Source of the DNA: Bradyrhizobium manausense
GTDB taxonomy: Bacteria; Pseudomonadota; Alphaproteobacteria; Rhizobiales; Xanthobacteraceae
Length of the DNA: 64,000 bases
Direction of reading: 5' to 3'
Assembly (NCBI RefSeq): GCF_018131105.1
Contig: NZ_JAFCJI010000001.1
Span: 1,674,001 to 1,738,000, forward strand
Of the stretch, positions 48,175-57,718 are shown piece by piece. The position numbers and the translations under genes are program-made. The notes beneath the pieces were generated by a model. It had not been told where the DNA came from, ran no database searches, and saw only the letters and a program-made list of their open reading frames with translations. How positions within the stretch are numbered: position 1 is the stretch's first letter; the number at the start of each line of letters is the position of its first letter.

Positions 48175-49257
48175 ATGACGACGATTTCCGCCCCCGCCAA
48201 CCCGCATCGCGCCGTGCGCTGGTGGCTGATCTCCGTGGCCGCCCTGATCGCGCTGATGGTGCTGGTCGGCGGCGCGACGCGGCTGACGGAATCCGGCCTG
48301 TCGATCGTCGAGTGGAAGCCGGTCACCGGTAGTGTTCCGCCGCTGACGGAGACGCAATGGACCGACGCCTTCGAGGGTTACAAGAAGATCCCGCAATATC
48401 GCGAGCTCAATGCCGGCATGAGCCTGTCCGAGTTCAAACAGATCTTCTGGTGGGAATGGAGCCATCGCCTGCTCGGCCGCTTCATCGGCGTCGCTTATCT
48501 GCTGCCCTTTCTGTTTTTCCTGTGGCGCGGTGGTCTCTCCGGTGAGTTGAAGCGGAGGCTGTGGCTGCTGTTCGCGCTCGGCGGCATCCAGGGCGCGGTC
48601 GGCTGGTGGATGGTGGCCTCGGGGCTGTCTGAGCGGGTCGAGGTGTCGCAGTATCGGCTGGCGACGCATCTGGTGCTGGCGCTGCTGATCTTCGCCGGCA
48701 TCGTCTGGACGGTGCGGCGGCTTGCCGATCGACCGCAGCTCGCGGTTCCCGCGCGATTGCGCTTCACGAGCACGGTGCTCGTGATCGTGACTTTCATCCA
48801 GATCTATTTCGGTGCTCTGGTCGCGGGCCTGCGCGCGGGACGCGCCTACAACACCTGGCCGCAAATCGATGGTGCGTTCATTCCGTCGGCGGACCGACTG
48901 TGGTTCGAGACGCCGTGGTGGCGCAACATGTTCGACAGTGTGCTGACGGTGCAGTTCGAGCACCGCATGACGGCCTATCTGCTGTTCACGCTGGCGGTGC
49001 TGCACGCATTCGACGCGGTGCGCTCGCGCGCAGGTTCGGCGGCAAGCGGCGCGCTCTGGCTGCTGGCTGCGGTGAGCGTGCAGGCGGTACTCGGCATCCT
49101 GACGCTGCTCAACCAGGTGCCGATCGATCTCGCGCTCTCGCACCAGGCAGTTGCGATCGTTGTGTTGACGCTGGCGGTGATCCAGGCCGAGCGGTTGGCG
49201 TCGCGGCATAGCGCGGAAGCGCAGCCGCGCGCGGTTCCCATCGGTCAGCCCGGCTGA
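48175..49257 (+). CDS. ctaA: heme A synthase CtaA
   Basis: This 360-residue COX15/CtaA protein hydroxylates the methyl group of heme O to make heme A for the aa3-type cytochrome oxidases. It has eight helices, with the heme-ligand region [19 protein letters not shown], the WWMVASGL segment, and [11 protein letters not shown] near the C-terminal half. The ATG at 48175 is preferred over the in-frame TTG at 48157. The stop directly abuts the convergent exported protein gene. Confidence 0.92.
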   Translation: MTTISAPANPHRAVRWWLISVAALIALMVLVGGATRLTESGLSIVEWKPVTGSVPPLTETQWTDAFEGYKKIPQYRELNAGMSLSEFKQIFWWEWSHRLLGRFIGVAYLLPFLFFLWRGGLSGELKRRLWLLFALGGIQGAVGWWMVASGLSERVEVSQYRLATHLVLALLIFAGIVWTVRRLADRPQLAVPARLRFTSTVLVIVTFIQIYFGALVAGLRAGRAYNTWPQIDGAFIPSADRLWFETPWWRNMFDSVLTVQFEHRMTAYLLFTLAVLHAFDAVRSRAGSAASGALWLLAAVSVQAVLGILTLLNQVPIDLALSHQAVAIVVLTLAVIQAERLASRHSAEAQPRAVPIGQPG

Positions 49258-49602
49258 TCAGCAATAGCCGTAGATGCCGCACGAGTAGGGCAGGCGCCAG
49301 AAATAATCGACCTGTTTCCCGCCGTAATACGATCCCTGATAGTCGTAGTCCCAGGGGCGGCCGTAGTAACCCGGCAGCGTATGCGCGCCCGGAAGCAGCG
49401 GGGTGCCCGGCAGGTTGCGGATGTAGCTGCCGATGCCATAGGCCGGCGAGATCAGCGCATCCGGATCGGTCTCCACATAGACCTTGGGTGGCTCCTGCGC
49501 CGGCGCGGCTGCCCGCCGCTTCGGATGGGCCGACAAGTCGGCAGCATGTGCGGCTGAAACCGTCATCATCACCGCCAGGGCAGGCACCATCCAGCGCAGC
49601 AT
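49258..49602 (-). CDS. exported hypothetical protein, tyrosine/proline-rich
   Basis: The 114-residue product from the ATG at 49602 (GGAG upstream) has a signal peptide ending near VSAAHA. The mature part is rich in Tyr, Pro and Gly (YYGRPWDYDYQGSYYGGK) and ends with two cysteines (CGIYGYC). It resembles small secreted rhizobial proteins. Its stop directly abuts ctaA. No domain is recognised. Confidence 0.7.
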   Translation of the reverse strand: MLRWMVPALAVMMTVSAAHAADLSAHPKRRAAAPAQEPPKVYVETDPDALISPAYGIGSYIRNLPGTPLLPGAHTLPGYYGRPWDYDYQGSYYGGKQVDYFWRLPYSCGIYGYC

Positions 49603-49707
49603 CGTCGGCTCCGAATCAAAGGGGCGATCCAAGGACGATGTATGCGGCCGATATGGTTAATGACTGTTAACTGGCGTGCGCGGCGCCTTCGCAAAATCTC
49701 ACCGCGG

Positions 49708-49804
49708 TCATCCCGGGGTGGTGCGAAGCACCGAACCCGGAATCCGGAGGTGGCCGACGATGTCGAGATGTCGGGGTCTGGTCCTTCGGACCACCCCGGA
49801 ATGA
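49708..49804. repeat. palindromic intergenic repeat
   Basis: TCATCCCGGGGTGGT (49708-49722) pairs with ACCACCCCGGAATGA (49790-49804), and shorter dyads lie between. It is a typical member of the dispersed bradyrhizobial repeats. It follows the metY stop at 49814. Confidence 0.65.
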
Positions 49805-49813
49805 CGAGGATGA

Positions 49814-51094
49814 CTAGGCGCTCAGAGCCTGCTCCAGGTCGGCGATCAGATCTTCCTTGTCCTCGATGCCGATCGAGAGCCGGACCACGTCGGGACCGGC
49901 GCCGGATTTGGTCTTGGCGGCGTCGTCGAGCTGGCTGTGCGTGGTCGAGGCCGGGTGGATCACCAGCGAGCGGGTGTCGCCGACATTGGCGAGGTGCGAG
50001 AACAGTTGCAGCTTCGACACCAGGTTGACGCCGGCGTCATAGCCGCCCTTGAGGCTGAAGGTGAATACGGCACCCGCGCCCCTCGGCGCATATTTGCGCG
50101 CAAGCTGGTTGTACTTGTCGCTCGCCAGACCCGCGTAGTTCACCGCAGCCACCGCCGGATGCCCGGCGAGGAATTCGGCGACGGCCTTGGCATTGTCGCA
50201 GTGCTTCTGCATTCGCAGCGGCAGCGTCTCGATGCCGGTGAGGATCATGAAGGCATTGAACGGCGACAGCGCCGGGCCGAGATCGCGCAAGCCGAGCACG
50301 CGGCAGGCAATCGCGAAGGCGAAATTGCCAAATGTCTCCTGCAGGCGGATGCCGTGATATTCCGGCCGCGGCTCCGACAGCATCGGATATTTGCCGCCGG
50401 TCGACCAGTCGAACGTGCCGGCGTCGACGATGATGCCGCCGAGCGAATTGCCGTGACCGCCCAAAAACTTCGTCAACGAGTGCACGACGATGTCGGCGCC
50501 GTGGTCGATCGGGCGGATCAGATAGGGCGAGGCCAGCGTGTTGTCGACAATCAAGGGAACGCCCGCCTTGCGCGCCACCGTCGAGATCGCCTCAATGTCG
50601 GTGATGCTGCCGGCGGGGTTGGCGATGGACTCGATGAAGATCGCTTTCGTGCGCGGCGTCACGGCGCGCTCGAAGCTCGCGATGTCGTCGGGATCGGCCC
50701 ATACCACATTCCAGCCAAAACTCTTGAAGGCGTGGCTGAACTGGTTGATCGAGCCGCCATAGAGCTTTCGTGCCGCGATGAACTCGTCGCCGGGCTGGAG
50801 CAATTGCTGGAGCACCACGACCTGCGCGGCGTGGCCCGAGGCGACAGCGAGCGCCGCGGTGCCTCCTTCGAGCGCGGCGACGCGCTCTTCCAGTACCGCG
50901 TTGGTCGGGTTGCCGATGCGGGTATAGATGTTGCCGAACGCCTGCAAGCCGAACAGCGAGGCGGCGTGGTCGGCGTCGTTGAAGACGAACGAGGTCGTCT
51001 GATAAATCGGAGTCGCGCGCGCACCGGTGGTCGGATCGGGCTGTGCACCGGCATGCACGGCGAGGGTTGAAAATCCCGGAAGGCGATCGCTCAT
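49814..51094 (-). CDS. metY: O-acetylhomoserine aminocarboxypropyltransferase
   Basis: The 426-residue PLP enzyme converts O-acetylhomoserine and sulfide to homocysteine for methionine synthesis. The PLP lysine is in VVHSLTKFLGGHGNSLGG, and the N-terminal LAVHAGAQPDP and TTSFVFNDADHAASLF blocks are typical of the Cys/Met metabolism family. The length fits the sulfhydrylase rather than the shorter cystathionine enzymes. No SAM riboswitch could be recognised upstream. Confidence 0.9.
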   Translation of the reverse strand: MSDRLPGFSTLAVHAGAQPDPTTGARATPIYQTTSFVFNDADHAASLFGLQAFGNIYTRIGNPTNAVLEERVAALEGGTAALAVASGHAAQVVVLQQLLQPGDEFIAARKLYGGSINQFSHAFKSFGWNVVWADPDDIASFERAVTPRTKAIFIESIANPAGSITDIEAISTVARKAGVPLIVDNTLASPYLIRPIDHGADIVVHSLTKFLGGHGNSLGGIIVDAGTFDWSTGGKYPMLSEPRPEYHGIRLQETFGNFAFAIACRVLGLRDLGPALSPFNAFMILTGIETLPLRMQKHCDNAKAVAEFLAGHPAVAAVNYAGLASDKYNQLARKYAPRGAGAVFTFSLKGGYDAGVNLVSKLQLFSHLANVGDTRSLVIHPASTTHSQLDDAAKTKSGAGPDVVRLSIGIEDKEDLIADLEQALSA

Positions 51095-51232
51095 TGAGGG
51101 CGTCCTGTTCTTGTGGTCTGAAATCGCGCGGCATGCTGATCGGGGCCGCGCCCGGCGTCAAGCCGCGGCTTCACATCGCAACGATCGTGCTACGCATTGA
51201 CGCGCTCGCGAAACGAATCCTTCGCAATTGCG

Positions 51233-51817
51233 TCAGCTTTGCTCGCTCTTGTTTTTGGCCGCGCGATCGGAGGCCGCGGTGTCGCCGCCGCCGACACTCA
51301 TCCGATTGAGGGATAGGCGCATGCCCTGCGTCGGTGCCGGCGGGCGCTTGGAGCTGAGCGTGCGTGAATTGACGCCCATCCAGGAGATCTCCGACGACAG
51401 CCGGCCATATTCGATCTTGGGGCATCGATTCATCACGACCTTGATACCCGCGGCCTCGGCCTTTTCCGCCGCGGCATCGTCGCGCGCGCCGAGCTGCATC
51501 CAGATCACCTTCGGCAGCGGATCGAGCGTGAGGGCTTCTTCCACGACGGGCATGATGTGGCTGGAGTTGCGGAAGATGTCGATCATGTCGACGGGGCGGC
51601 CGATGTCGCGCAGCGAGGCGACAAAGGGCTTTCCAAGCAGGTCCTTGCCGACATGGCCGGGATTGATCGGGATCATGTCGTAGCCGCGCTGCGCGAGATA
51701 TTTGAACGCGAAATAACTCGGCCGCACGTTGACCGGCGAGGCGCCGACCATCGCGATCGACTTCACGCTGTTGAGGATGCTGCGGATGTAATTGTCGGGA
51801 TAGGCGTCGTGGTTCAT
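51233..51817 (-). CDS. CoA-binding domain protein (YccU-like)
   Basis: The 194-residue protein from the ATG at 51817 has a Rossmann-like CoA-binding fold, SIAMVGASPVNVRPSYFAFKYL then GYDMIPINPG and KVIWMQLGARDDAAAEKA. Homologues of the YccU type are small soluble proteins of unknown function. The C-terminal tail is low-complexity. An alternative start at 51844 would overlap the hydratase gene's stop by 8 bp, hinting at translational coupling. Confidence 0.83.
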   Translation of the reverse strand: MNHDAYPDNYIRSILNSVKSIAMVGASPVNVRPSYFAFKYLAQRGYDMIPINPGHVGKDLLGKPFVASLRDIGRPVDMIDIFRNSSHIMPVVEEALTLDPLPKVIWMQLGARDDAAAEKAEAAGIKVVMNRCPKIEYGRLSSEISWMGVNSRTLSSKRPPAPTQGMRLSLNRMSVGGGDTAASDRAAKNKSEQS

Positions 51818-51836
51818 TGCTGGTCTTTTCTTGTTG

Positions 51837-52661
51837 TCATTCATCCCGCCATGTCGGCGTGCGCTTTTCGATGAAAGCGCCGATGCCTTCTTCGGCATCG
51901 CGGGCCATCATGTTCTCGGTCATTACCTCTGCCGCATAGCGATAGGCATCGGCAAGGCTCATCTCGGCCTGGCGGTAGAATGCCTCCTTGCCCAGCTTGA
52001 CGGTGTAGGCGGATTTCAATGCGACCTTTTCCGCGAGCGCAATCGCGGCGTCGCGCTCGGTGCCGGCGGCGACCACGTGATTGACGAGGCCGATTTCGCG
52101 GGCCCGCACGGCCGGGACCGGCTCGCCCGTCAGCAGCATCTCCATCGCCTGCTTGCGTGGCACGTTGCGCGACAGCGCCACCATCGGCGTCGAGCAGAAC
52201 AGGCCGATATCGACGCCGGGCGTGGCAAAGCTCGCCGCTTCCGAGGCGATCGCGAGGTCGCAGCTCGCCACGATCTGGCAGCCGGCCGCGGTCGCGATGC
52301 CCTGGACGGAAGCCACCACCGGCTTGGGCAGACGCACGATCGCCTGCATCATCGCGCTACAGGCATTCATCGCCTCGGCGAAGAAAGCGCGGCCGCGATC
52401 GGGGTCGGTGCGGCGTGCGGTCAACTCCTTCATGTCGTGACCGGCCGAGAAGGCGGGACCGTTGGCCGCGAGCACGACAGCCCGGACGGCCTTGTCGCTG
52501 CCGACCTCATCGAGCGCGGCATGAAGGCTGGCGATCATCGCCGTCGACAGGCTGTTGCGCGCGGCCGGACGGTTGAGAGTCAGCACCGCGATGTTCCCCA
52601 CCATTTCGCGCAGCAGAATTGGCGGTTGCGGGGAGGGGGCGCGGGCGGCGTGGACGGACAT
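51837..52661 (-). CDS. enoyl-CoA hydratase/isomerase family protein
   Basis: The 274-residue crotonase-fold protein has AFSAGHDMKEL and VQGIATAAGCQIVASCDLAIASE, the two halves of the CoA oxyanion site. It resembles enoyl-CoA hydratase domain-containing protein 3. The catalytic glutamates of classical hydratases are not both visible. It is divergent from a PaaI thioesterase and upstream of the CoA-binding protein, forming a small CoA-related group. Confidence 0.88.
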   Translation of the reverse strand: MSVHAARAPSPQPPILLREMVGNIAVLTLNRPAARNSLSTAMIASLHAALDEVGSDKAVRAVVLAANGPAFSAGHDMKELTARRTDPDRGRAFFAEAMNACSAMMQAIVRLPKPVVASVQGIATAAGCQIVASCDLAIASEAASFATPGVDIGLFCSTPMVALSRNVPRKQAMEMLLTGEPVPAVRAREIGLVNHVVAAGTERDAAIALAEKVALKSAYTVKLGKEAFYRQAEMSLADAYRYAAEVMTENMMARDAEEGIGAFIEKRTPTWRDE

Positions 52662-52747
52662 TGCGGCGTTTCCGATTGGATTATTACAGTGAGATGATGC
52701 AGATAACCTAATGTAGTAGGCGACGTGAAGCGAGGGCGGGGAACAAC

Positions 52748-53176
52748 ATGGCGGCAGCGAAAATGAGCGTGGCGGAGCTCGAGCAGTTTCTCCGCGACGA
52801 ATTTCCCCAGGCCTTCAGCGGCGACGACATCACGATCGAGAGCGCGGACGGCCAGACCTGTCTGTTGCGGCAGCGCTATGGCGAGAAGATGCTGCGGCCG
52901 GGCGGAACCGTGTCGGGCCCGACCCTGATGGCGCTGGCCGATTTCGCCATGTACGTGGTGCTGCTGTCCGCGATCGGCCCGATCGGGCTCGCTGTGACCA
53001 CCAATCTCAACATTAACTTCCTGCGCAAGGGTCTGCCCGGGCAGGATGTGCTGGCGGAGGCCCGGCTGCTGAAGCTCGGCAAGCGCCTGGCCGTCGGGGA
53101 GGTAAAGCTCCTGTCCGGAAGCTCGCCCGATCCGATCGCCCATGTCACTTCGACCTATTCCATTCCAAATGTTTGA
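52748..53176 (+). CDS. PaaI family hotdog-fold thioesterase
   Basis: This 142-residue protein has the hotdog fold of the PaaI group: RPGGTVSGPTLMALADFAMYVVLLSAIG holds the helix with the active-site region, and TNLNINFLRKGLPGQDVLAEARLL follows. It would hydrolyse a small acyl-CoA. It is divergent from the hydratase gene; an AT-rich stretch between them (about 52680-52720) is the probable promoter. Confidence 0.85.
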   Translation: MAAAKMSVAELEQFLRDEFPQAFSGDDITIESADGQTCLLRQRYGEKMLRPGGTVSGPTLMALADFAMYVVLLSAIGPIGLAVTTNLNINFLRKGLPGQDVLAEARLLKLGKRLAVGEVKLLSGSSPDPIAHVTSTYSIPNV

Positions 53177-53334
53177 TCTTTTCGAAGGTAATATAACACC
53201 ATATTTCTAAGATGCTGATTTTGCACGCGTAATTTACGTCGCCGAGCATTGACCGTCGGGCGTCTCTTCTCTAGAAACCCGCTCAGTCCGGTGCGGTGTT
53301 CGCGCCGATGCTCCCCGTCCACGGAAACTCTGAC

Positions 53335-53799
53335 ATGAAAACCTTTTCGGCAAAGCCGGCTGAGGTGACGAAGAAGTGGGTGCTGATCGACGCCAAGGGT
53401 CTGGTCGTCGGCCGCCTCGCCACCATCGTTGCCATGCGCCTGCGCGGCAAGCACCTCCCGACCTACACCCCCCACGTTGATTGCGGTGACAACGTCATCA
53501 TCATCAACGCGCAGCATGCGGTCCTCACCGGTCGCAAGCGCGAGCAGAAGACCTACTACAAGCACACCGGCTACGTCGGCCACGTCAAGGAGCGCACCGC
53601 GCGCCAGATCCTTGAGGGCAAGCACCCCGAGCGCGTGCTCGAGAAGGCTGTCGAGCGCATGATCCCGCGTGGTCCGCTCGGTCGCGTCCAGATGGGCAAC
53701 CTCCGCGTCTATGGCGGTGCTGATCATCCGCACGAGGCCCAGACGCCCGAGAAGATCGATATCGCCAAGTTGAACCGCAAGAACACGAGGGCCGCATAA
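53335..53799 (+). CDS. rplM: 50S ribosomal protein L13
   Basis: This 154-residue protein is a normal L13: [31 protein letters not shown], and [11 protein letters not shown] with the C-terminal [20 protein letters not shown]. The ATG at 53335 is the family start. It begins the rplM-rpsI operon, two bases before the rpsI start region. Confidence 0.97.
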   Translation: MKTFSAKPAEVTKKWVLIDAKGLVVGRLATIVAMRLRGKHLPTYTPHVDCGDNVIIINAQHAVLTGRKREQKTYYKHTGYVGHVKERTARQILEGKHPERVLEKAVERMIPRGPLGRVQMGNLRVYGGADHPHEAQTPEKIDIAKLNRKNTRAA

Positions 53800-53801
53800 T
53801 C

Positions 53802-54284
53802 ATGGCCGAATCCATTCAGTCGCTCGACCAGCTCTCGCAGCTCAAGACCGCGGCAGCGGCGCCCGACGCGCCCAAGCACGAGAAGAAGGTCGACAAGTTC
53901 AACCGCGCCTACGCCACCGGCAAGCGCAAGGACGCGGTCGCCCGCGTCTGGATCAAGCCCGGCGCCGGCAAGGTCACCGTCAATTCGCGCGAGGTCGAGG
54001 TCTATTTCGCTCGTCCGGTGCTGCGCATGATGATCGAGCAGCCGTTCTCCGTGGCCGCGCGTTCGGGCCAGTACGACGTGATCTGCACCGTCGCAGGCGG
54101 CGGTCTGTCCGGTCAGGCCGGCGCGGTGCGTCACGGCATCTCCAAGGCTCTCACCTATTTCGAGCCCGAGCTGCGTAGCGTGCTCAAGAAGGGTGGCTTC
54201 CTGACCCGCGACTCCCGCGTGGTCGAGCGCAAGAAGTACGGCAAGGCCAAGGCCCGCCGGTCCTTCCAGTTCTCGAAGCGTTAA
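53802..54284 (+). CDS. rpsI: 30S ribosomal protein S9
   Basis: This 160-residue protein has an alphaproteobacterial N-terminal extension, then [18 protein letters not shown], and the C-terminal [25 protein letters not shown] that reaches the ribosomal P site. It follows rplM by 2 bp and has a clear terminator. Confidence 0.97.
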   Translation: MAESIQSLDQLSQLKTAAAAPDAPKHEKKVDKFNRAYATGKRKDAVARVWIKPGAGKVTVNSREVEVYFARPVLRMMIEQPFSVAARSGQYDVICTVAGGGLSGQAGAVRHGISKALTYFEPELRSVLKKGGFLTRDSRVVERKKYGKAKARRSFQFSKR

Positions 54285-54328
54285 TCGCTTCGGTCACATT
54301 CGCCGCGAAAGCGGCTTCAATGAGATGC

Positions 54329-54357
54329 AAAAAGGCGCTGTTTTCAGCGCCTTTTTT
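54329..54357 (+). terminator. rplM-rpsI Rho-independent terminator
   Basis: AAAAAGGCGCTG (54329-54340), TTTT loop, CAGCGCC then six T residues, 45 bp after the rpsI stop. Confidence 0.9.
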
Positions 54358-54513
54358 GTTACTCGTTTGTACGCAAATTGAGCGCGTGTTTCCCGAAAAC
54401 TTGGCCTCGCATGAAAACCTGAATGGAACCCGCGGGACATAGCGTCGCATCTGGAAGGGCGCGCAAGTCGGCTGGGCCGATCGCGCAACTGCTATGTTTA
54501 GAAGGGGGCCGAC

Positions 54514-55746
54514 ATGATGTCGCTCGATAGCATCACGCTCTATTTGGTCGCCACGATGGTCGCCGCATTGCTCGGCGCCATGATGGTGTTTTTCGGCAAG
54601 CAGGAGAACAGCCCCGCGCTGAAATGGTGGGGCACGGCCTATCTGCTCGGCGCGGCCTCCGTCGCGTTGTGGACGGCGACCGGCGACAAGCTCGGTCCGC
54701 ACCTCTATCTCGCACTGAACGCAGTCGGCTTCGTCGCCTGCGGCATGGTGTGGAATGCGGCGCGCGTCTTCCACGGCCGCAAGCCGAACTGGCCCGGTCT
54801 CGTGCTCGGTGCGATCGCCTGGGTCGCGACGGTGATGCTGCTCGATCCCGCAGCCTCCATGTTGCGCATGATCATCGGCGCCGGCATCGTCTCGATTTAC
54901 GCGGCGCTGACCGCGAGCGAGCTTTGGGTCGAACGGCGCAAGAGCCTGCAACGGCGCTGGCCGGCCTTCGTCGTGCCTGTCATGCACGGCTGCGTGCTGA
55001 TGCTGCCGATTCTGCTCGGCAGTTTCATGCGCCCGAATGATGCCGGCTTTTCCACCAGCGTCTGGGTTACCGTGTTTGCGGTCGAGCTCGTGCTCTATGC
55101 CGTCGGCACCGTGTTCGTGATCTTCATGCTGGTGTCCGAGCGCACCGTCACCGCGCATCGCACCGCGGCGTCGACCGATCCGCTCACCGGCATGCTCAAC
55201 CGCCGCGGCTTCTCGGAAGCCTGCGCGCGGATGATCGAGCGCGAGGCCAAGGGCGGCCGCCCGGTCACCGTGATGATCTTCGACATCGACCATTTCAAAT
55301 CGATCAACGATCGCTTCGGTCATCCTGCTGGCGACGAGATGCTGAAACTGTTCTCGACCGTCGTCGTCAACAATCTGCGCATCTCCGACCTGTCCGGCCG
55401 CATCGGCGGTGAGGAGTTCGCCGCGCTTCTGCCGTGTGCGCTCGAGGAAGGCGTGCTGGTCGCCGAACGCGTGCGCGAGGCGTTCGAGACGTCAGGCGTC
55501 GTGGTCGACGATGGTGCGGTCGATACCACCGTCAGCATTGGCGTGGCCGGCGGTCCTGCGGGCACCGAGCTCGAGGTACTGCTGGCCTCGGCCGACACCG
55601 CGCTCTACCAGGCCAAGCGGGGCGGCCGTAACCGCGTCGAGGCGGCCGAGGAGCTGCCATTGTCGCTGGAGAACTGGCGCCGCCAGAGCGCCGCGCGGAT
55701 CGGTGTGCCCAAGGAGCAATCCAAGACGCAGCCGGCGACAGCCTGA
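54514..55746 (+). CDS. membrane-bound diguanylate cyclase (GGDEF)
   Basis: The 410-residue protein has six to seven N-terminal membrane helices (to about residue 200), then a GGDEF domain with STDPLTGMLNRRGF, FDIDHFKSINDRFGH and the active-site GGEEF (298-302). An inhibitory I-site RISD (289-292) lies five residues before it, so it should make cyclic di-GMP under product control. No EAL domain is present. Two adjacent ATGs begin the gene. Confidence 0.93.
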   Translation: MMSLDSITLYLVATMVAALLGAMMVFFGKQENSPALKWWGTAYLLGAASVALWTATGDKLGPHLYLALNAVGFVACGMVWNAARVFHGRKPNWPGLVLGAIAWVATVMLLDPAASMLRMIIGAGIVSIYAALTASELWVERRKSLQRRWPAFVVPVMHGCVLMLPILLGSFMRPNDAGFSTSVWVTVFAVELVLYAVGTVFVIFMLVSERTVTAHRTAASTDPLTGMLNRRGFSEACARMIEREAKGGRPVTVMIFDIDHFKSINDRFGHPAGDEMLKLFSTVVVNNLRISDLSGRIGGEEFAALLPCALEEGVLVAERVREAFETSGVVVDDGAVDTTVSIGVAGGPAGTELEVLLASADTALYQAKRGGRNRVEAAEELPLSLENWRRQSAARIGVPKEQSKTQPATA

Positions 55747-55806
55747 TACGGAGGGGGGCGCTCGCGGTAATCCTCTGTTTACCATTCGGTTCCTACCATT
55801 GCGGTC

Positions 55807-56043
55807 ATGGAATCGATCCGTCGACAGAATCCGCAAGCTGCCCTGATGTCGCTCGAAGCCGCTGCGGCCTCGGCACGCGGCGGCTTCGCCTGTCTGTTCT
55901 CGACCGCGGACGAATACGAGACCGCGGTGATCGCCGAGCGCCGCGCCCAGGGCCGTTACACGCAGGCCCGCAGCTATTGGCCGGTCGGGTTGTTCATCGG
56001 TTGCACGCTGATTGTACTCGGCACAGCGGTGCTGTTCGCCTGA
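55807..56043 (+). CDS. small membrane protein (78 aa), unrecognised
   Basis: The 78-residue product begins MESIRRQNPQAALMSLEAAAASARGG and ends with one hydrophobic helix (VGLFIGCTLIVLGTAVLFA, about residues 59-77). It would be a C-terminally anchored membrane protein. It follows the diguanylate cyclase by 60 bp and is followed by a terminator. No family is recognised, but the reading frame has the codon bias of its neighbours. Confidence 0.6.
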   Translation: MESIRRQNPQAALMSLEAAAASARGGFACLFSTADEYETAVIAERRAQGRYTQARSYWPVGLFIGCTLIVLGTAVLFA

Positions 56044-56068
56044 GAGCATCGCATTTTCGGCCGGGCAG

Positions 56069-56090
56069 GGCGCCATTTCGGCGCCTTTTT
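56069..56090 (+). terminator. Rho-independent terminator
   Basis: GGCGCC (56069-56074), ATTTC loop, GGCGCC, five T residues, after the small membrane protein. Confidence 0.8.
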
Positions 56091-56142
56091 CTTTGGTCCC
56101 GGCTGCGCTAGACACGGCCACCAGACAACGGGGTGGAAACCG

Positions 56143-56439
56143 ATGATCACCGAGATCGCGCAAATCGACGTCAAGCCGGGCAGTGAGAAGGACTTTGAGG
56201 CCGCTGTCGCCAAGGCTAAAGCTGCCTTCGGCCGCTCCAAGGGCTTTCATGGTTTCGAGCTGCACAAGTCGATCGAGAAGCCGCAGCGCTACCGGTTGAT
56301 GGTGCAATGGGCGACGCTGGAAAACCACACCGTCGACTTCCGCGGCTCCGAGAATTTCACCGAATGGCGCGGCCTCGTCGGGCAGTATTTTGCCTCGCCT
56401 CCGGAGGTCGAGCACACCGAGACCGTGCTGACGACCTGA
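56143..56439 (+). CDS. antibiotic biosynthesis monooxygenase (ABM) family protein
   Basis: This 98-residue protein has the dimeric ferredoxin-like ABM fold: ITEIAQIDVKPGSEKDFEAAVAKA then SKGFHGFELHKSIEKPQRYRLMVQWATLENH. Members are often small enzymes or heme-degradation proteins; no heme-binding motif is evident. It ends 6 bp before the stop of the convergent AI-2E family gene. Confidence 0.85.
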   Translation: MITEIAQIDVKPGSEKDFEAAVAKAKAAFGRSKGFHGFELHKSIEKPQRYRLMVQWATLENHTVDFRGSENFTEWRGLVGQYFASPPEVEHTETVLTT

Positions 56440-56445
56440 TTGAGG

Positions 56446-57582
56446 TCAGGCCGCCTCCGCCAAAGGCGGCACCTCATATGTCTTGAAATGGTCGATCATG
56501 ACCTTGGCGATGGCGACGAGTGGCAGCGCCAGCGCCAGGCCCCAGATTCCGAAGACGACGCCGAGCAGGATCTGGAACGCGAACAGCGTCGCCGGGGGAA
56601 TGTCCAGCGCTTGGCGCTGGAGGAGCGGCGTCAGCACGTAGCTCTCCATCGCGTGCACGCCGAGGAACAGGATCAGCGCCGATAGCGCCGGGATCCAGCC
56701 CGAGGCGAGACTCGCCAGCACCACGACGACACCGGCGATGATGGCGCCGACGGTTGGGATGAAGGCGAGCAGGCCGGCCTGAATCCCCAGGATGAACGAG
56801 CCGGGGATGCCGATGATGGCAAGCCCGATCCAGGTCACGGCGCCGACCGCAAGCATTACGATGATCTGCGCGATCAGCCAGCGCTCCAGCGTCTCGCCGA
56901 TGCGGTCGATGATCAGCGTCGCGCGGACGCGATGTCTCGCCGGCGCCAGGAAGAGCAGACCGTCGTGATAGACGTTGGGCTGTGCGGCGAAAGCGAGCCC
57001 CAGGAACAGTACGATAAAAACGTTGCCGACGGCGCTGATCGCGCCGAGCAGCAGCCTGAAGGTCTGGCTCACGATGGCCCCGCCGCTGGAGGCAAGGGCG
57101 CCTGCGCCCGGCAATGGACCGTGCGCATTCTGGTTGGGGGCCGCCGCTGGCGCCGTCTCTCCGGAGGAGGCGGCCGAGCTGGCATTGCCGAGGTCGAAGA
57201 CGCTGGTGTCGATGCCGTGGTTTTCCAGGAACGACCTGACATGTGTGATCTGCGACTTGATGGTGTTGCTGAGCACCGAGGCCTGCTCGGCGATGGTCGC
57301 GCCGCCGAGATAGGCGACACCCGACAGCATTGCGGCGAGCACGATGCAGACGATCGCAAGCCGCACCGCGTGCGGCAGCTGAACGCGCCGGCCGAGCGCA
57401 TCGGTCAGGGCGTTGAGGCCGACGCCGACCAACATGCCGGTGAAGATCAGGAGCAGGGTCGCTGCAAAATACCAGGTGAAAACCAGCGCGGCGGTGAACA
57501 GCACGACGGCGATGCCGCCGACCGAGATCGCCCAGGCCAGGTCATTGCGGGTCCGGGGACGCTCGTCTGCGGGAAGGGTCAC
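56446..57582 (-). CDS. AI-2E family transporter (PerM-like permease)
   Basis: The 378-residue inner-membrane protein has the paired helices and the GLALALPLVAIAKVMIDHFKT-type C-terminal block of the AI-2E/PerM family. A periplasmic or cytoplasmic low-complexity loop (about residues 135-170, SSAASSGETAPAAAPNQN) is unusual. The start is GTG at 57582 with AAGGA six bases before; the ATG at 57627 would lengthen the N terminus without homology. Substrate unknown. Confidence 0.86.
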   Translation of the reverse strand: MTLPADERPRTRNDLAWAISVGGIAVVLFTAALVFTWYFAATLLLIFTGMLVGVGLNALTDALGRRVQLPHAVRLAIVCIVLAAMLSGVAYLGGATIAEQASVLSNTIKSQITHVRSFLENHGIDTSVFDLGNASSAASSGETAPAAAPNQNAHGPLPGAGALASSGGAIVSQTFRLLLGAISAVGNVFIVLFLGLAFAAQPNVYHDGLLFLAPARHRVRATLIIDRIGETLERWLIAQIIVMLAVGAVTWIGLAIIGIPGSFILGIQAGLLAFIPTVGAIIAGVVVVLASLASGWIPALSALILFLGVHAMESYVLTPLLQRQALDIPPATLFAFQILLGVVFGIWGLALALPLVAIAKVMIDHFKTYEVPPLAEAA

Positions 57583-57718
57583 ATCAAGTCCTTTTCGGCG
57601 GCTGCGGGCGAGGCACTCTTTCGGCAAACGCGCGTCCGATCAAGACCGCGTCAACGCGCTGGTTTGACGCTATCGCGCGAACGGTGCAGAGCGTGAGGAA
57701 AGAACAAGTGGGGGGCGC

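Noticed and set aside
51095..51232. SAM-type riboswitch upstream of metY
   Set aside because: The leader contains a palindrome AAGCCGCGGCTT but does not show the conserved core of the SAM-II element.
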